Shown here: piece after piece, positions 1-9,312 of the stretch
How the letters are laid out: each line of letters opens with the position of its first letter
Position numbering within the stretch: the stretch's first letter is position 1
NCBI GenBank assembly: GCA_903884425.1
Contig: CAISEP010000017.1
Span: 124,001 to 188,000, forward strand
Direction: 5' to 3'
Length of the DNA: 64,000 nt
From: an uncultured Caulobacterales bacterium
Lineage (GTDB): Bacteria > Pseudomonadota > Alphaproteobacteria > Caulobacterales > Caulobacteraceae
Translations under genes and position numbers: made by a program
The notes under the pieces: model-generated
Seen by the model: only the letters and a program-made list of their open reading frames with translations
The model's database searches: none
What the model was told of the DNA's origin: nothing

Positions 1-457
1 ACAGGCAGAAGCTGATCGCCGTCAGGACCAGGAAGGCGGCCATCCAGAACGGATGGGCGATCTCGAAGGGCACGAACAGCCGCGCCGTGGCCAGGATGAT
101 CATGCCCAGGATGATCGACTTGCTGGCCGCGGCCCCCACATAGCCCATGACCACCTCGAACCAGGAGATGGGGGCCGACAGCACCTCGTAGATGGTGCCG
201 TTCCACTTGGGCATGAAGATGCCGAAGGAGGCGTTGGACAGGCTCTCCGTCAGCACCGCCAGCATCATCAGGCCGGGCACGATGAAGGCGCCGTAGCTGA
301 CCCCGTTGATGGCGGTCATGCGCGAGCCGATGGCCGAACCGAACACCACGAAATAGAGGGAGGTGGAGATGACCGGCGCCAGGATGCTCTGCGACAGGGT
401 GCGGAACCAGCGGGACAGCTCGAACACATAGATGCTGCGAACGGCGTGGAGGTTCAT
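1..457 (-). CDS. ABC-2 type transporter permease (3' end beyond window)
   Basis: This is the membrane subunit of an exporter and pairs with the ATPase gene directly upstream. The visible N-terminal 152 residues begin [17 protein letters not shown] and contain about four hydrophobic segments. A stretch near residues 55-80 ([18 protein letters not shown]) and the [14 protein letters not shown] loop are typical of the ABC-2 permease family. The start codon overlaps the stop of the ATPase gene as ATGA at 454-457, so the two are translationally coupled. The gene runs off the left edge, so the remaining membrane segments are not visible. The family exports drugs, polysaccharides or other compounds; the substrate here cannot be told. 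Confidence 0.85.
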   Translation of the reverse strand, partial: MNLHAVRSIYVFELSRWFRTLSQSILAPVISTSLYFVVFGSAIGSRMTAINGVSYGAFIVPGLMMLAVLTESLSNASFGIFMPKWNGTIYEVLSAPISWFEVVMGYVGAAASKSIILGMIILATARLFVPFEIAHPFWMAAFLVLTAISFCL

Positions 458-1380
458 GGGCGCTCGCTGACCAGGGTGACGAAGATGTCCTCCAGCGAGC
501 TCTGCTGGGTCTGGAGGTCGCGGAACTCGATGCCGGAAGCGGCGAGCTGGCGCATCAGGTCGGCAATGCCGGAAGCCTGGGTGCGGGTGTCGAAGGTGTA
601 GGTGAGGCCGAGCCCGTCCGCCGACAGCTCCAGCCCGAAGGGGGCCAGCGCGTCGGGCACGGCGGCCAGGGGCGCCTGCAGGTCGAGATGCAGCTGCTTC
701 TTGCCCAGCTTGGCCATCAGGCTGGCCTTGTCGTCCACCAGGATGATCCGCCCGCGGGAGATGACGCCGATCCGGTCCGCCAGCTCCTCCGCCTCCTCGA
801 TATAGTGGGTGGTGAGGATGATGGTGACGCCCTGCTCCCGCAGGCGGCGGACCATCTCCCACATGTCCCGGCGCAGCTCCACGTCCACGCCGGCGGTGGG
901 TTCGTCCAGGAAAAGGATCTGCGGTTCGTGGCTGAGCGCCTTGGCGATCATCACCCGGCGCTTCATGCCGCCGGACAGGCTGATGATCTTCGCGTCCTTC
1001 TTGTCCCACAGGGACAGGTCGCGGAGCACCTTCTCCACATGGGCGTCGTTGCGGGGCTTGCCGAACAGGCCGCGGGAGTGGCTGACCGTCGCCCAGACCG
1101 TCTCGAAGGAATCGGTGTGCAGCTCCTGCGGCACCAGGCCGATGCGGGACCGGGCCAGGCGGTACTGGGTCTGGTTGTCGGCCCCGTCCACCAGCACCCT
1201 GCCCGCCGTCGGCTGGACGATGCCGCAGACAATGCTGATCAGGGTGGTCTTGCCCGCGCCGTTGGGGCCCAGCAGGGCCAGGATCTCCCCCTTGCGGATC
1301 TCGAGATCGACCCGGTCGAGGGCCTGGAAGCCGCTGGCATAGGTCTTGGTCAGACCGGTGATCTGGATGATGGGGGTCAA
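454..1380 (-). CDS. ABC transporter ATP-binding protein (ABC-2 exporter)
   Basis: This is the cytoplasmic ATPase that powers the adjacent permease. Walker A (GPNGAGKTT), the signature (LSGGM) and Walker B (ILFLDEP) followed by [17 protein letters not shown] are all present and in order. After the nucleotide-binding domain comes a C-terminal region of about 90 residues like those of NatA/CcmA-type exporters. I place the start at the TTG at 1380 because family homology begins at [16 protein letters not shown]. The frame stays open to an ATG at 1452, but the extra 24 residues are basic and not family-like, and neither start has a convincing ribosome site. It forms a two-gene operon with the permease (ATGA overlap). 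Confidence 0.88.
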   Translation of the reverse strand: MTPIIQITGLTKTYASGFQALDRVDLEIRKGEILALLGPNGAGKTTLISIVCGIVQPTAGRVLVDGADNQTQYRLARSRIGLVPQELHTDSFETVWATVSHSRGLFGKPRNDAHVEKVLRDLSLWDKKDAKIISLSGGMKRRVMIAKALSHEPQILFLDEPTAGVDVELRRDMWEMVRRLREQGVTIILTTHYIEEAEELADRIGVISRGRIILVDDKASLMAKLGKKQLHLDLQAPLAAVPDALAPFGLELSADGLGLTYTFDTRTQASGIADLMRQLAASGIEFRDLQTQQSSLEDIFVTLVSERP

Positions 1381-1561
1381 GGTCTGCCCGGAGGAACGCG
1401 AAGGAGGGAATCGCAAGGCCCGGCCCTTCGGCCGACGGTTGCAGCGCATCATACCCCGCCCCCGGACGCTGTCGAGGCACCTAGGCGACCTGTTCGATCT
1501 CGGCTACCGAATGAGCCCTTGAAGTCCCGCCGTCGGCGGGGACAGTCCGGAGGGCTTGCCC

Positions 1562-3706
1562 GTGATCCCGTTGTCCCGTTCGCTCCGCAGCGCCCTGCCC
1601 GGCCCGGCGCTCGCCCTGCTGCTGCTGAGCTCCACCGCCGCCCTGGCCGCACCGGTCGTCCCCTCCGCCGCCCCCGGCGCGCCGGACCCCTATGGCTGGC
1701 TGGAGGAAGTGCACGGCACCCGGGCGCTGGCCTGGGTGGCGGGGGAGAACACCCGCACCGCTGCCCGACTGGAGGCCGATCCCCGCTACGAGACCTACCG
1801 CCGCGAGGCGTTGGCCGTGCTGACGGCGAAGGACCGGATCCCCGCCCCCCGCTTCCTGGGCGACCGGATCGCCAATCTCTGGCAGGACGACGCTCATGTG
1901 AAGGGCGTCTGGCGGGTGACCACGGCGGCCAGCTACGCCACGCCGGACCCGGCGTGGGAGACGCTCCTGGACCTCGACGCCCTGTCGAAGGCCGAAGGCC
2001 GCAACTGGATCTTCAAGGGGGCGACCTGCCTGCCGCCGCAGGAGACCCGCTGCCTCGTCCAGCTCTCCAACGGCGGCGGCGACGCGGTGGAGATCCGCGA
2101 GTTCGACACCACCACCCGCAGCTTCGTCCCCGGCGGCTTCCACTTCGCCAGCGGCAAGCAGGACGTGGAATGGCTGGACGCCGACACGGTGCTGGTGGCC
2201 CGGGACTGGGGTCCGGGCACCCTGACGGAGTCCGGCTATCCCTTCGTGCTGAAGCGGATGAAGCGCGGCCAGACCGAAGCGGAGGCGCAGGAGATCTATC
2301 GCGGCGCGGCAACCGACGTGCGGGTCGGCGCCACCCTGCTGCGCGAGGCCGACGGCCGGGTCGCGCAGGCGCTGGTCGACCGCAGCCCCGCCTTCTTCCA
2401 GAGCGAGTGGCGCGTGCTGCAGCCGGACGGGTCCCTGCGCCTGCTGGACCTGCCCAGGCATGCCGAGCTGCATGGATACGTGGCCGGGCGGATGATCGTG
2501 ACGGTGAACGAGGCCTGGGCGGCGTCGGCGACCCATCCGGCCTTCGCGGCGGGGGCCCTGCTCGCCTATGATCCGGCGAACGGTGCCGCGGCCCTGATCG
2601 CGGCACCCGGCCCGACCCAGACCTTCGACGGGGTGAGCGTCACCCGCGACCGGGTGCTGGTGCAGCTGCTCGACAACGTGAACGGTGCCCTCGACGTCTA
2701 TGCGCCGACGGACAAGGGCTGGACGAAGACCCGCCTGCCCCTGCCCGCGGGCCTGGCGCTCAGCGTGCGCGCCGCCGACCGCGGCTCGAACCGGGCCTAT
2801 GTCCAGTCCGAGGGCTTCCTCGAGCCCCCGGCCCTGTGGTCGGTGGACGCCGCGACCGGGGCCGTCGCGAAGATCCGCAGCCTGACTCCCAAGTTCGACG
2901 CCTCGAAGGACGTGGTGGAGCAACGCTTCGCCGTCTCCACCGACGGGACCCGGGTGCCCTATTTCCTGGTGCGGCCGAAGGACATGAAGGCCGACGGGAC
3001 CACGCCGGTGCAGATGTTCGGCTATGGCGGCTTCCTGATCTCGGAGACGCCGACCTACCGGCCGGAACTGGGCAAGCTGTGGCTGGAGCGGGGCGGCGCC
3101 TATGTGCTGACCAATATCCGCGGCGGGGGGGAGTTCGGGCCCGCCTGGCACGACGCGGCCCTGCGCGAGCACCGGCAGCGGGCCTTCGACGACTTCGCCG
3201 CGGTGGCCAAGGACCTGATCGCCACCGGCGTCACCTCGCCGAAGCATCTGGGCATCTATGGCCGCTCCAACGGCGGGGTGCTGACCAGCGTGTCGATCAC
3301 CCAGCATACGGAGCTGTTCAACGCCGCGGTGATCGAGAGCCCGCTGATCGACATGCTGCGCTACAACCACCTGTCGGCGGGCGCGTCATGGGTCGCCGAG
3401 TACGGCAATCCCGACGTGGCCGAGGACCGGGCCTTCATCGCGAAATACTCCGCCTATACCCGGCTGGAGCCCGGTGCGACCTATCCGGAGCCCTACATCA
3501 CCACCAATACCGAGGACGACCGGGTGCATCCGGGCCATCCCCGCAAGTTCGCCGCGGCCCTGCAGGGGCTCGGCAAGCCCTATCTCTATTACGAGAACAC
3601 CTTCGGCGGGCATGCCAATGACGCGGACCCGGAGCTGAACGCCCGCCGCTGGGCCCGGCACTATGTCTATCTGACCCAGAAGCTGATGGACCCGCCCGCC
3701 CGCTGA
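1562..3706 (+). CDS. Prolyl oligopeptidase family serine peptidase (S9A), exported
   Basis: This peptidase cuts small peptides, classically after proline. The 714-residue product has a signal peptide (hydrophobic run LALLLLSSTAALA), an N-terminal DPYGWLEEV segment, a beta-propeller region, and a C-terminal alpha/beta hydrolase domain. The catalytic triad is visible as Ser569 in GRSNGG, Asp653 in TEDDRV and His684 in FGGHAN. The GTG at 1562 is chosen because GGAGGG at 1549-1554 sits seven bases upstream; a TTG at 1556 is too close to it. The neighbouring convergent gene is another S9 peptidase, so the pair probably serves periplasmic peptide breakdown. Confidence 0.93.
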   Translation: MIPLSRSLRSALPGPALALLLLSSTAALAAPVVPSAAPGAPDPYGWLEEVHGTRALAWVAGENTRTAARLEADPRYETYRREALAVLTAKDRIPAPRFLGDRIANLWQDDAHVKGVWRVTTAASYATPDPAWETLLDLDALSKAEGRNWIFKGATCLPPQETRCLVQLSNGGGDAVEIREFDTTTRSFVPGGFHFASGKQDVEWLDADTVLVARDWGPGTLTESGYPFVLKRMKRGQTEAEAQEIYRGAATDVRVGATLLREADGRVAQALVDRSPAFFQSEWRVLQPDGSLRLLDLPRHAELHGYVAGRMIVTVNEAWAASATHPAFAAGALLAYDPANGAAALIAAPGPTQTFDGVSVTRDRVLVQLLDNVNGALDVYAPTDKGWTKTRLPLPAGLALSVRAADRGSNRAYVQSEGFLEPPALWSVDAATGAVAKIRSLTPKFDASKDVVEQRFAVSTDGTRVPYFLVRPKDMKADGTTPVQMFGYGGFLISETPTYRPELGKLWLERGGAYVLTNIRGGGEFGPAWHDAALREHRQRAFDDFAAVAKDLIATGVTSPKHLGIYGRSNGGVLTSVSITQHTELFNAAVIESPLIDMLRYNHLSAGASWVAEYGNPDVAEDRAFIAKYSAYTRLEPGATYPEPYITTNTEDDRVHPGHPRKFAAALQGLGKPYLYYENTFGGHANDADPELNARRWARHYVYLTQKLMDPPAR

Positions 3707-3734
3707 TCCGACCGGGACGGGCCCGTCGGCGGCC

Positions 3735-5792
3735 CTATTTCGTCTTCAGGTGGGCGTCGTACCAGGCCAGCCACCGGTCCATCCGGTCCTTGAGGAAACT
3801 CGGCCGCCGCAGGCCGTGGAACTCTCCGGGATAGATGATCAGCCCGGTGTCGATGTTGCGGCTGCGCAGGGCCTGGTACATCTGCTCCGAATTGGTCATG
3901 GGCACGTTCATGTCCTTGTCGCCCACCATGAACAGGGTCGGGGTGACGATCCGGTCATTGTGCAGGAACGGGAAGCTGATCTTCGCCCAGACCTCCGGAT
4001 GCTCCCAGGGGCGGCCCAGCTCCATCTCGTAGTCGCGGATGTACTGGTCGGTGCCATAGCCCGCGATCACGTTGGCGATGCTGGCGCCGCTCACCGCCGC
4101 CTTGAAGCGGGTGTCGGTGGCGATCTCGTAATTGGTCAGCATGCCGCCATAGCTCCAGCCGCCGACCACCAGCCGCGCCGGGTCCGCCACGCCCCGAGCC
4201 ACCGCGTCATCCACCGCCGCCAGGGCGTCGGTCACGTCCTTGTAGCCCCACTCGGCATAGATGGCCTTGGCATAGGCCTCGCCCCGCCCGGTGCTGCCCC
4301 GGGGATTGGACGAGACCACCGCATAGCCGTGCGCCGCCATGATCTGGCGGATCAGGTCGAAGGCGTCGTCGAACTGCTCCTGCGGGCCGCCGTGATTGTA
4401 GAGCATGGTCGGCAGCGTCTCTCCGGCCCGGGCGTGGGGCGGCAGCACAAGGAAGCCGTGGACCTCGGTCCCGTCCTTGCTGGTGAAGCGCGTCTCCGTG
4501 GTCTGGGCCACCTCCACCGTCGCCAGCCAGGCGTCGTTCTGCTTCGACAGCGGGCGCACGACGGCACCCTTGCCCGTGCGATCGAGGGCGTAGACCTCCG
4601 TCGGCGCGTCCGGGCGGCCGAGGAGCACGGCGGTGTGCCCCTTGCCGCCGATGTTGAACTCCCGGAACACCTGCCGCCCGCCGATCACGGGGCTGACCTT
4701 GCCCCCGGCCGCGGGGACGGACGCAATGTACTCCGCCCGGTCATCCTCGACGGTGAACATCAGGGCCTTGCCATCCGCGCTCCAGGCGGGGTGGGTGACA
4801 TTGCGGTCGAGGGTCGCCGTCAGGATCCGCGGCGCGCCACCGGCGGCGGACACCACGGCCAGCTTGCGCACGCCGTAGGAGAACAGCTCCACCGGACCGC
4901 CCTGCAGATAGGCGATCTCGCGGCCGTCCGGGCTCCAGGCCGGGTAGCTGTCCCACTCCGGGTTCTGGTCCTCGCCGGGATAGGTGGTCAGGGCCTTCGG
5001 CTCGCTCGCCGTCGGCCCCACCGCGACGGTGTAGAGGTTGTGATCATAGGTCCGGTCCGGGTCCGGTCCCCGGTTCGAGGCGAAGGCGATGGTCTTGCCG
5101 TCGGGGGAGAAGGCCGGCAGCGCCTCGTCGAAATCACCGGTGGTCAGCCGCGTCGCCTTGCCCGCTGCGATGTCGTAGAGCCACAGGCGGCTGCGGTCCG
5201 TGCGCTTGAAGCCTTCGGTGTCCTCCATGAACTTGAAGCGGCTGATGACGATGGGCCTGGGCTTCTTCTCGCCCTTGTCGGCCTTGTCGTCGTCGGCCGC
5301 ATCCGGATCGGGGTCATGCACGATCAGCGCCAGGAACCGGGAGTCCGGCGACCACACCACGTCCTCGACCGAGCCCTTGAGGCCCGGAAGCTGCACCGCC
5401 TCGCCGCCGCCCCGGGGGAGAATCCAGACCCGGTCGTCCCCATGGGTGTCGCCGCGGGACGAGATGAAGGCGAGGCTCCGCCCGTCCGGGCTCCAGCGGG
5501 GGGTGGTCTCGCTTTCCTTCGGCCGTCCGGTCAGCTGGACCGAGGATGAGCCGTCCCACCGGGACATCCAGATGTGGCTCACGCCCTTGTCCGCCTCGGC
5601 ATCGACGCTGCGCACCGCATAGGCCACCCAGTCGCCACCCGGGTCCACGGCGGGGGAGGACACGGTCCGGATCCGGGCAATGTCGTCCGGGGTGATCGGA
5701 TGGGTCGCCGCCGCCGCGCCGCCGCCACCGGAGGCGAGGCACAGGACAGACAACAGGGCTCCGGCCGAGACCCCGACAAGACGTGCACGCAT
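3735..5792 (-). CDS. S9 family peptidase (acylaminoacyl peptidase/DPP-like), exported
   Basis: This 685-residue exported serine peptidase has a signal peptide (LVGVSAGALLSVLCLASG), an N-terminal TolB/WD-like propeller with repeated SPDGR motifs, and a C-terminal S9 hydrolase domain. The catalytic residues are Ser547 in GGWSYGGM, Asp627 in GDKDMNVP and His659 in GEFHGL. The start at 5792 has a GGGGAA ribosome site; the 50 upstream codons of the open frame look non-coding and would place the signal peptide internally. An acidic and basic insert rich in D and K lies near residue 160. It converges with the S9A gene and is divergent from the amidohydrolase gene, in a block of peptide-degrading enzymes. 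Confidence 0.92.
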   Translation of the reverse strand: MRARLVGVSAGALLSVLCLASGGGGAAAATHPITPDDIARIRTVSSPAVDPGGDWVAYAVRSVDAEADKGVSHIWMSRWDGSSSVQLTGRPKESETTPRWSPDGRSLAFISSRGDTHGDDRVWILPRGGGEAVQLPGLKGSVEDVVWSPDSRFLALIVHDPDPDAADDDKADKGEKKPRPIVISRFKFMEDTEGFKRTDRSRLWLYDIAAGKATRLTTGDFDEALPAFSPDGKTIAFASNRGPDPDRTYDHNLYTVAVGPTASEPKALTTYPGEDQNPEWDSYPAWSPDGREIAYLQGGPVELFSYGVRKLAVVSAAGGAPRILTATLDRNVTHPAWSADGKALMFTVEDDRAEYIASVPAAGGKVSPVIGGRQVFREFNIGGKGHTAVLLGRPDAPTEVYALDRTGKGAVVRPLSKQNDAWLATVEVAQTTETRFTSKDGTEVHGFLVLPPHARAGETLPTMLYNHGGPQEQFDDAFDLIRQIMAAHGYAVVSSNPRGSTGRGEAYAKAIYAEWGYKDVTDALAAVDDAVARGVADPARLVVGGWSYGGMLTNYEIATDTRFKAAVSGASIANVIAGYGTDQYIRDYEMELGRPWEHPEVWAKISFPFLHNDRIVTPTLFMVGDKDMNVPMTNSEQMYQALRSRNIDTGLIIYPGEFHGLRRPSFLKDRMDRWLAWYDAHLKTK

Positions 5793-5969
5793 GACTTCCC
5801 CCTGACCCTGCAACACCCTGTTGCGCGCCGGGATTGGACGGGTTCGTCCCGCCGGACGCAAGACAGATGTCGCAGGAAAGCGCCTTTTGACTGACAATCC
5901 CGACGGGCGCGCGCTAGTCTCGCCGTCGGCGCTGGTCGCCACCCGTCAGATCCGTCCATGGAAGCCGCT

Positions 5970-7271
5970 ATGTCCCGCATCACCCTTTCCCTCGCCACCC
6001 TGCTGGCCAGCACCGCCCTCGCCGCCATGGCCCCCGCCGTCGCCGCCCGCGCCGACACGGTGGCGGTCAGCGCCGACCGGATGCTGGACGTGGTCGGCGG
6101 CACGGAGGTGGACAAGCCGCTGGTGCTGATCGTGGACGGCCGCATCGCCAAGGTGGGCCGGCAGGGCGAGCTGGCCGTCCCCGCAGGCGCGCGGACCGTG
6201 GCCCTGCCCGCCGGCATGACCCTGCTGCCCGGCCTGATCGACATGCACGTGCACCTGACCAGCGACCCGCGGATCAGCGGCTATCGCCACCTGGAATACA
6301 CCGACAGCTTCTGGCAGGTGGTGGGCGTCGCCAATGCCAAGCGGACGGTGGAGGCGGGCTTCACCACCGTCCGCAATGTGGGCTCCGGCAATTTCGACGA
6401 TGTGGGCCTGAAGCAGGGGATCGAGGCGGGCTACATCCCCGGCCCGCGGATCGTGCCGGCGACCTATGCCCTGGGTGCCACGGGCGGGCACTGCGACGGG
6501 GGCGGCCTGCCCCCCTCCATGGAGCGGGAGGCACCCAATGTGTCCGACACGCCGGACGGCTACCGCCATCTGGTCCGCAAGATGCGCAAGTACGGGGCCG
6601 AGGTGATCAAGATCTGCGCCACCGGCGGCGTGCTGTCCAAGACCGACTCCGTCGGGGCCCAGCAGATGACCTTCGCCGAGATGCAGGCCGTGGCCGACGA
6701 GGCGCACATGCTGGGCCTGCGGGTCGCCGCCCATGCCCACGGGACCGAAGGGATCAACACCGCGCTGCGGGCCGGGATCGACACCATCGAGCATGCCAGC
6801 CTGGCCGACGAGGAGAGCTTCCGCCTGGCCAAGGCCAGGGGGGCCTGGTTCTCCATGGACATCTATGACGACGACTACATCCTGTCCGAGGGCGCGAAGA
6901 ACGGCGTCTATCCGGAGAGCCTGGAAAAGGAGCGGATGGTGGGCCTGAAGCAGCGCCAGACCTTCCGGGCCGCGGTGAAGGCCGGGGTGAAGATGATCTT
7001 CGGCACCGATGGCGGCGTCTATCCCAACGGGGACAATGCCAAACAGTTCGCCAAGATGGTGGAATGGGGCATGACGCCCCTGCAGGCCATCCGCGCCGCC
7101 ACCAGCGAGGCCGCCGAGGCCCTGGGTCGGCCCAAGGACGTGGGGGCCATCGAGGCCGGTCGCTACGGCGACCTGATCGCCGTGGCCGGGGATCCGCTGA
7201 CCGACGTCAGCCGCCTGGAACACGTGGCCTTCGTCATGAAGGGCGGCCAGGTGATCAAGTCCGCCCCATGA
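5970..7271 (+). CDS. Exported amidohydrolase (prolidase/Xaa-dipeptidase-like)
   Basis: This is a metal-dependent hydrolase of the amidohydrolase superfamily, in the group that hydrolyses dipeptides and related amides. After a signal peptide the binuclear metal site is readable: His93 and His95 (HVH), Lys214 in VIKICATGG (the likely carboxylated lysine), His257 in HAHG, His275 in EHAS and Asp347 in GTDGG. The length of 433 residues fits the family. ATG 5970 is chosen because GGAAG lies five bases upstream and the signal peptide follows at once; an in-frame ATG at 5958 adds four residues. It is transcribed away from the S9 gene at 3735. The exact substrate is not predictable. Confidence 0.9.
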   Translation: MSRITLSLATLLASTALAAMAPAVAARADTVAVSADRMLDVVGGTEVDKPLVLIVDGRIAKVGRQGELAVPAGARTVALPAGMTLLPGLIDMHVHLTSDPRISGYRHLEYTDSFWQVVGVANAKRTVEAGFTTVRNVGSGNFDDVGLKQGIEAGYIPGPRIVPATYALGATGGHCDGGGLPPSMEREAPNVSDTPDGYRHLVRKMRKYGAEVIKICATGGVLSKTDSVGAQQMTFAEMQAVADEAHMLGLRVAAHAHGTEGINTALRAGIDTIEHASLADEESFRLAKARGAWFSMDIYDDDYILSEGAKNGVYPESLEKERMVGLKQRQTFRAAVKAGVKMIFGTDGGVYPNGDNAKQFAKMVEWGMTPLQAIRAATSEAAEALGRPKDVGAIEAGRYGDLIAVAGDPLTDVSRLEHVAFVMKGGQVIKSAP

Positions 7272-7294
7272 TGGGTGCCGGGACCGCCGGATAA

Positions 7295-7309
7295 CGGTCT
7301 CGGAGACCG
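7295..7309. repeat. Short perfect inverted repeat, possible weak terminator
   Basis: CGGTCTC-G-GAGACCG forms a perfect dyad 24 bases after the amidohydrolase stop, with outer partial pairing (TAACG and CGTTA). No U-tract follows, so termination is only a possibility. Confidence 0.3.
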
Positions 7310-7397
7310 ATCGTTAGGAGATTGGCAGGGAATTCGGAGCCTCCTCTGGTGTCCAGGGGCACACACGACCGTCGCAGCGCGGCGGGTGGAGGCCGAC

Positions 7398-7997
7398 ATG
7401 TGGTCCTGGTACCCCCTGAGGGGTCTGATGGCGGCGATCGGACTGGTCCTGGCGGCCAGCGGGTCGTGTGCGGCCGCGGAGGGCCGCTACCGGCTGAACG
7501 GCGGCGAGGCACTGGACACCGTGACCGGCCTCACCTGGGCCCGGTGCAGCGTGGGCCAGCACTGGCGAAGCGGCACGGGCTGCGTCGGCACGGTGCAGAA
7601 GATGACCTTTGCCGAGGCCCAGATCCAGGCGAACCTCCACTGGCGGCTGCCCACGGCGGAGGAGCTCCAGACCCTGCGCACCCCCACCGGCCATGCCCAT
7701 GCCAATGGCGCGGTCCATTATGTGGACGAGGCGGTGTTCCCGCCGGCGGCTGAGGAAAGCTCCTACTGGTCCAGTTCCGGCGTCACTCCCATCGACGGGA
7801 TGGCGGTGACCTTCTTCGACGAGGTGCCCGCCTTCGTCACCCACCGCCTGGAGCTCTATGCCGTGCGCCTGGTCCGGCGCCCCGACCCTCAGATCGGGTC
7901 GTCGATGGACCGGGCCAGGGGCGTGAAGGTGACCGGCCCGGTCTCGGTCATCCGCCAGCAGTCCTCCAGCCGGATGCCGAAGGCCCCGGGGATGTAG
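7398..7997 (+). CDS. Exported DUF1566 (Lcl C-terminal-like) domain protein
   Basis: The 199-residue product has a signal peptide (MAAIGLVLAASGSCAAA) and a DUF1566 domain, recognised by YRLNGGEALDTVTGLTWARC, WRLPTAEELQTL and the SYWSSSG block before the final LVRRP. Such domains occur in secreted or surface proteins with no defined activity. ATG 7398 follows a GGAGG site; the upstream 41 codons have no family match. The domain appears to end near codon 165. The last 109 bases run antisense into the 3' end of the M24 peptidase gene and encode a low-complexity basic tail, so the natural end of the protein may once have been shorter. Confidence 0.75.
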   Translation: MWSWYPLRGLMAAIGLVLAASGSCAAAEGRYRLNGGEALDTVTGLTWARCSVGQHWRSGTGCVGTVQKMTFAEAQIQANLHWRLPTAEELQTLRTPTGHAHANGAVHYVDEAVFPPAAEESSYWSSSGVTPIDGMAVTFFDEVPAFVTHRLELYAVRLVRRPDPQIGSSMDRARGVKVTGPVSVIRQQSSSRMPKAPGM

Positions 7998-9154
7998 AGA
8001 CCCGGCTCGTCGGAGAAGCACATGCCCGGTTCCAGGGGGGTCTCGTCCCCGTGGACCAGATAGGGGGCCTCGTGCCCGTCCAGGCCGATGCCGTGACCCG
8101 TGCGGTGCGACAGACCCGGCAGGTGATAGCCCGGCCCCCAGCCCGCCTTTTCGTAGAAGGCCCGGACCGCGTCATCCACCCGACCCACCGGCGCGCCGAG
8201 CTTCGCGGCCTCCAGCGCCACGTCCTGGCCCTTGCGCACGGTCTCCCAGACCAGCCGCTGGCGGGCGGTGGGCGTCCCGTGGATGAAGGTGCGGGAGATG
8301 TCCGAATCATAGCCCCGGACCCGGCAGCCGCAGTCGATCAGCACCACCGAGCCCTCGGCCACCGTCTGGGGCTTGATGGAGCCGTGGGGATAGGCGCTGG
8401 CCTCGTTCAGCAGCACCAGCGCCCCGTCGGACTGTCCGCCCAGCTCCCGGGTGAAGCGCTCGATCAGGCCGGATATGTCGTGCTGGGTCATGCCGGTGCG
8501 GACCTCGGCCCGGGTGCGGCGGATGGCTTCCAGGGTGATGCGGTTGGCAAGGCCCAGCAGCGCCAGCTCCGTCGGGGACTTGATCAGGCGGCAGGCCCGG
8601 ACCATCGGATCCCCGGCCACGACCGCCCGTCCAGACGCCCTCGCCACGCCGTCGACGATGAACCAGCGGGTGGTGGCCTCCACCGCCACCGGGCCCGGCA
8701 CGTTGCGGTCTGCCAGCCCCTGGGCCAGGCGCAGGAACGGGCTCTCGTGCTCGTTCCAGACCCGCACCTCCGCGGGAATGGCCAGGGTCTCCCGCACCGA
8801 CGGCTCCTCGAAGGCGGGGGTGACGATCAGCACCTCCCCATGGGCGGGGATCAGGGCGGCGGTGGTCCGCTCCGAGCGCCACCACTGGACGCCGGTGAAA
8901 TAGTCGAGCGTCGTTCCCGCCTCCACCAGCAGGGCGGCGATGCCGGCGGCCTGCAACAGGCCCTGCAGCTTCGCGACCCGGGCCAGCCGCTCCTCCGCGG
9001 AGATCGGCGGGGCCGCTGCCGCCTGGGCCGCCAGCCCGTCGGCGGCAAAGGCGGGCGCGGCTGCCCCCAGGGCCACCGAGGAAGCCAACGCCCCCGCGGG
9101 TGCCGCCAGCAGCAGGCTGCGGCGCGATGGGGTCGGAGCGGGGGTCGTGACCAT
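7889..9154 (-). CDS. M24 family Xaa-Pro peptidase, Tat-type signal
   Basis: This is a creatinase-fold peptidase that removes residues next to proline using two metal ions. The 421-residue product starts with a Tat-like signal (SRRSLLLAAP, then an Ala-rich h-region). An N-terminal creatinase domain follows, then the catalytic pita-bread domain. The metal ligands can be read in DCGCRVRGYDSD, HRTGHGIGLDGHE, DEPGLY and RLEDCW. ATG 9154 is chosen because the twin-arginine region follows directly; 13 more codons upstream are open but not signal-like. The twin-arginine export suggests folding with its metals before export. It converges on and overlaps the DUF1566 gene by 109 bases. Confidence 0.9.
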   Translation of the reverse strand: MVTTPAPTPSRRSLLLAAPAGALASSVALGAAAPAFAADGLAAQAAAAPPISAEERLARVAKLQGLLQAAGIAALLVEAGTTLDYFTGVQWWRSERTTAALIPAHGEVLIVTPAFEEPSVRETLAIPAEVRVWNEHESPFLRLAQGLADRNVPGPVAVEATTRWFIVDGVARASGRAVVAGDPMVRACRLIKSPTELALLGLANRITLEAIRRTRAEVRTGMTQHDISGLIERFTRELGGQSDGALVLLNEASAYPHGSIKPQTVAEGSVVLIDCGCRVRGYDSDISRTFIHGTPTARQRLVWETVRKGQDVALEAAKLGAPVGRVDDAVRAFYEKAGWGPGYHLPGLSHRTGHGIGLDGHEAPYLVHGDETPLEPGMCFSDEPGLYIPGAFGIRLEDCWRMTETGPVTFTPLARSIDDPI

Positions 9155-9312
9155 CTGGTAGCTCTCTTGGACAGGCGGAACGGGTCCCCACACTGCTACG
9201 TCCCGGCCCCGGTGTCATCCCGCGCATCCGCGCCCGGAACCGCGGCCCCTTTCCAAACGCCCGTCCCATCGACACAGTGTCGGAAAACACGCCCCTGGAT
9301 GGAGACCCTCCC

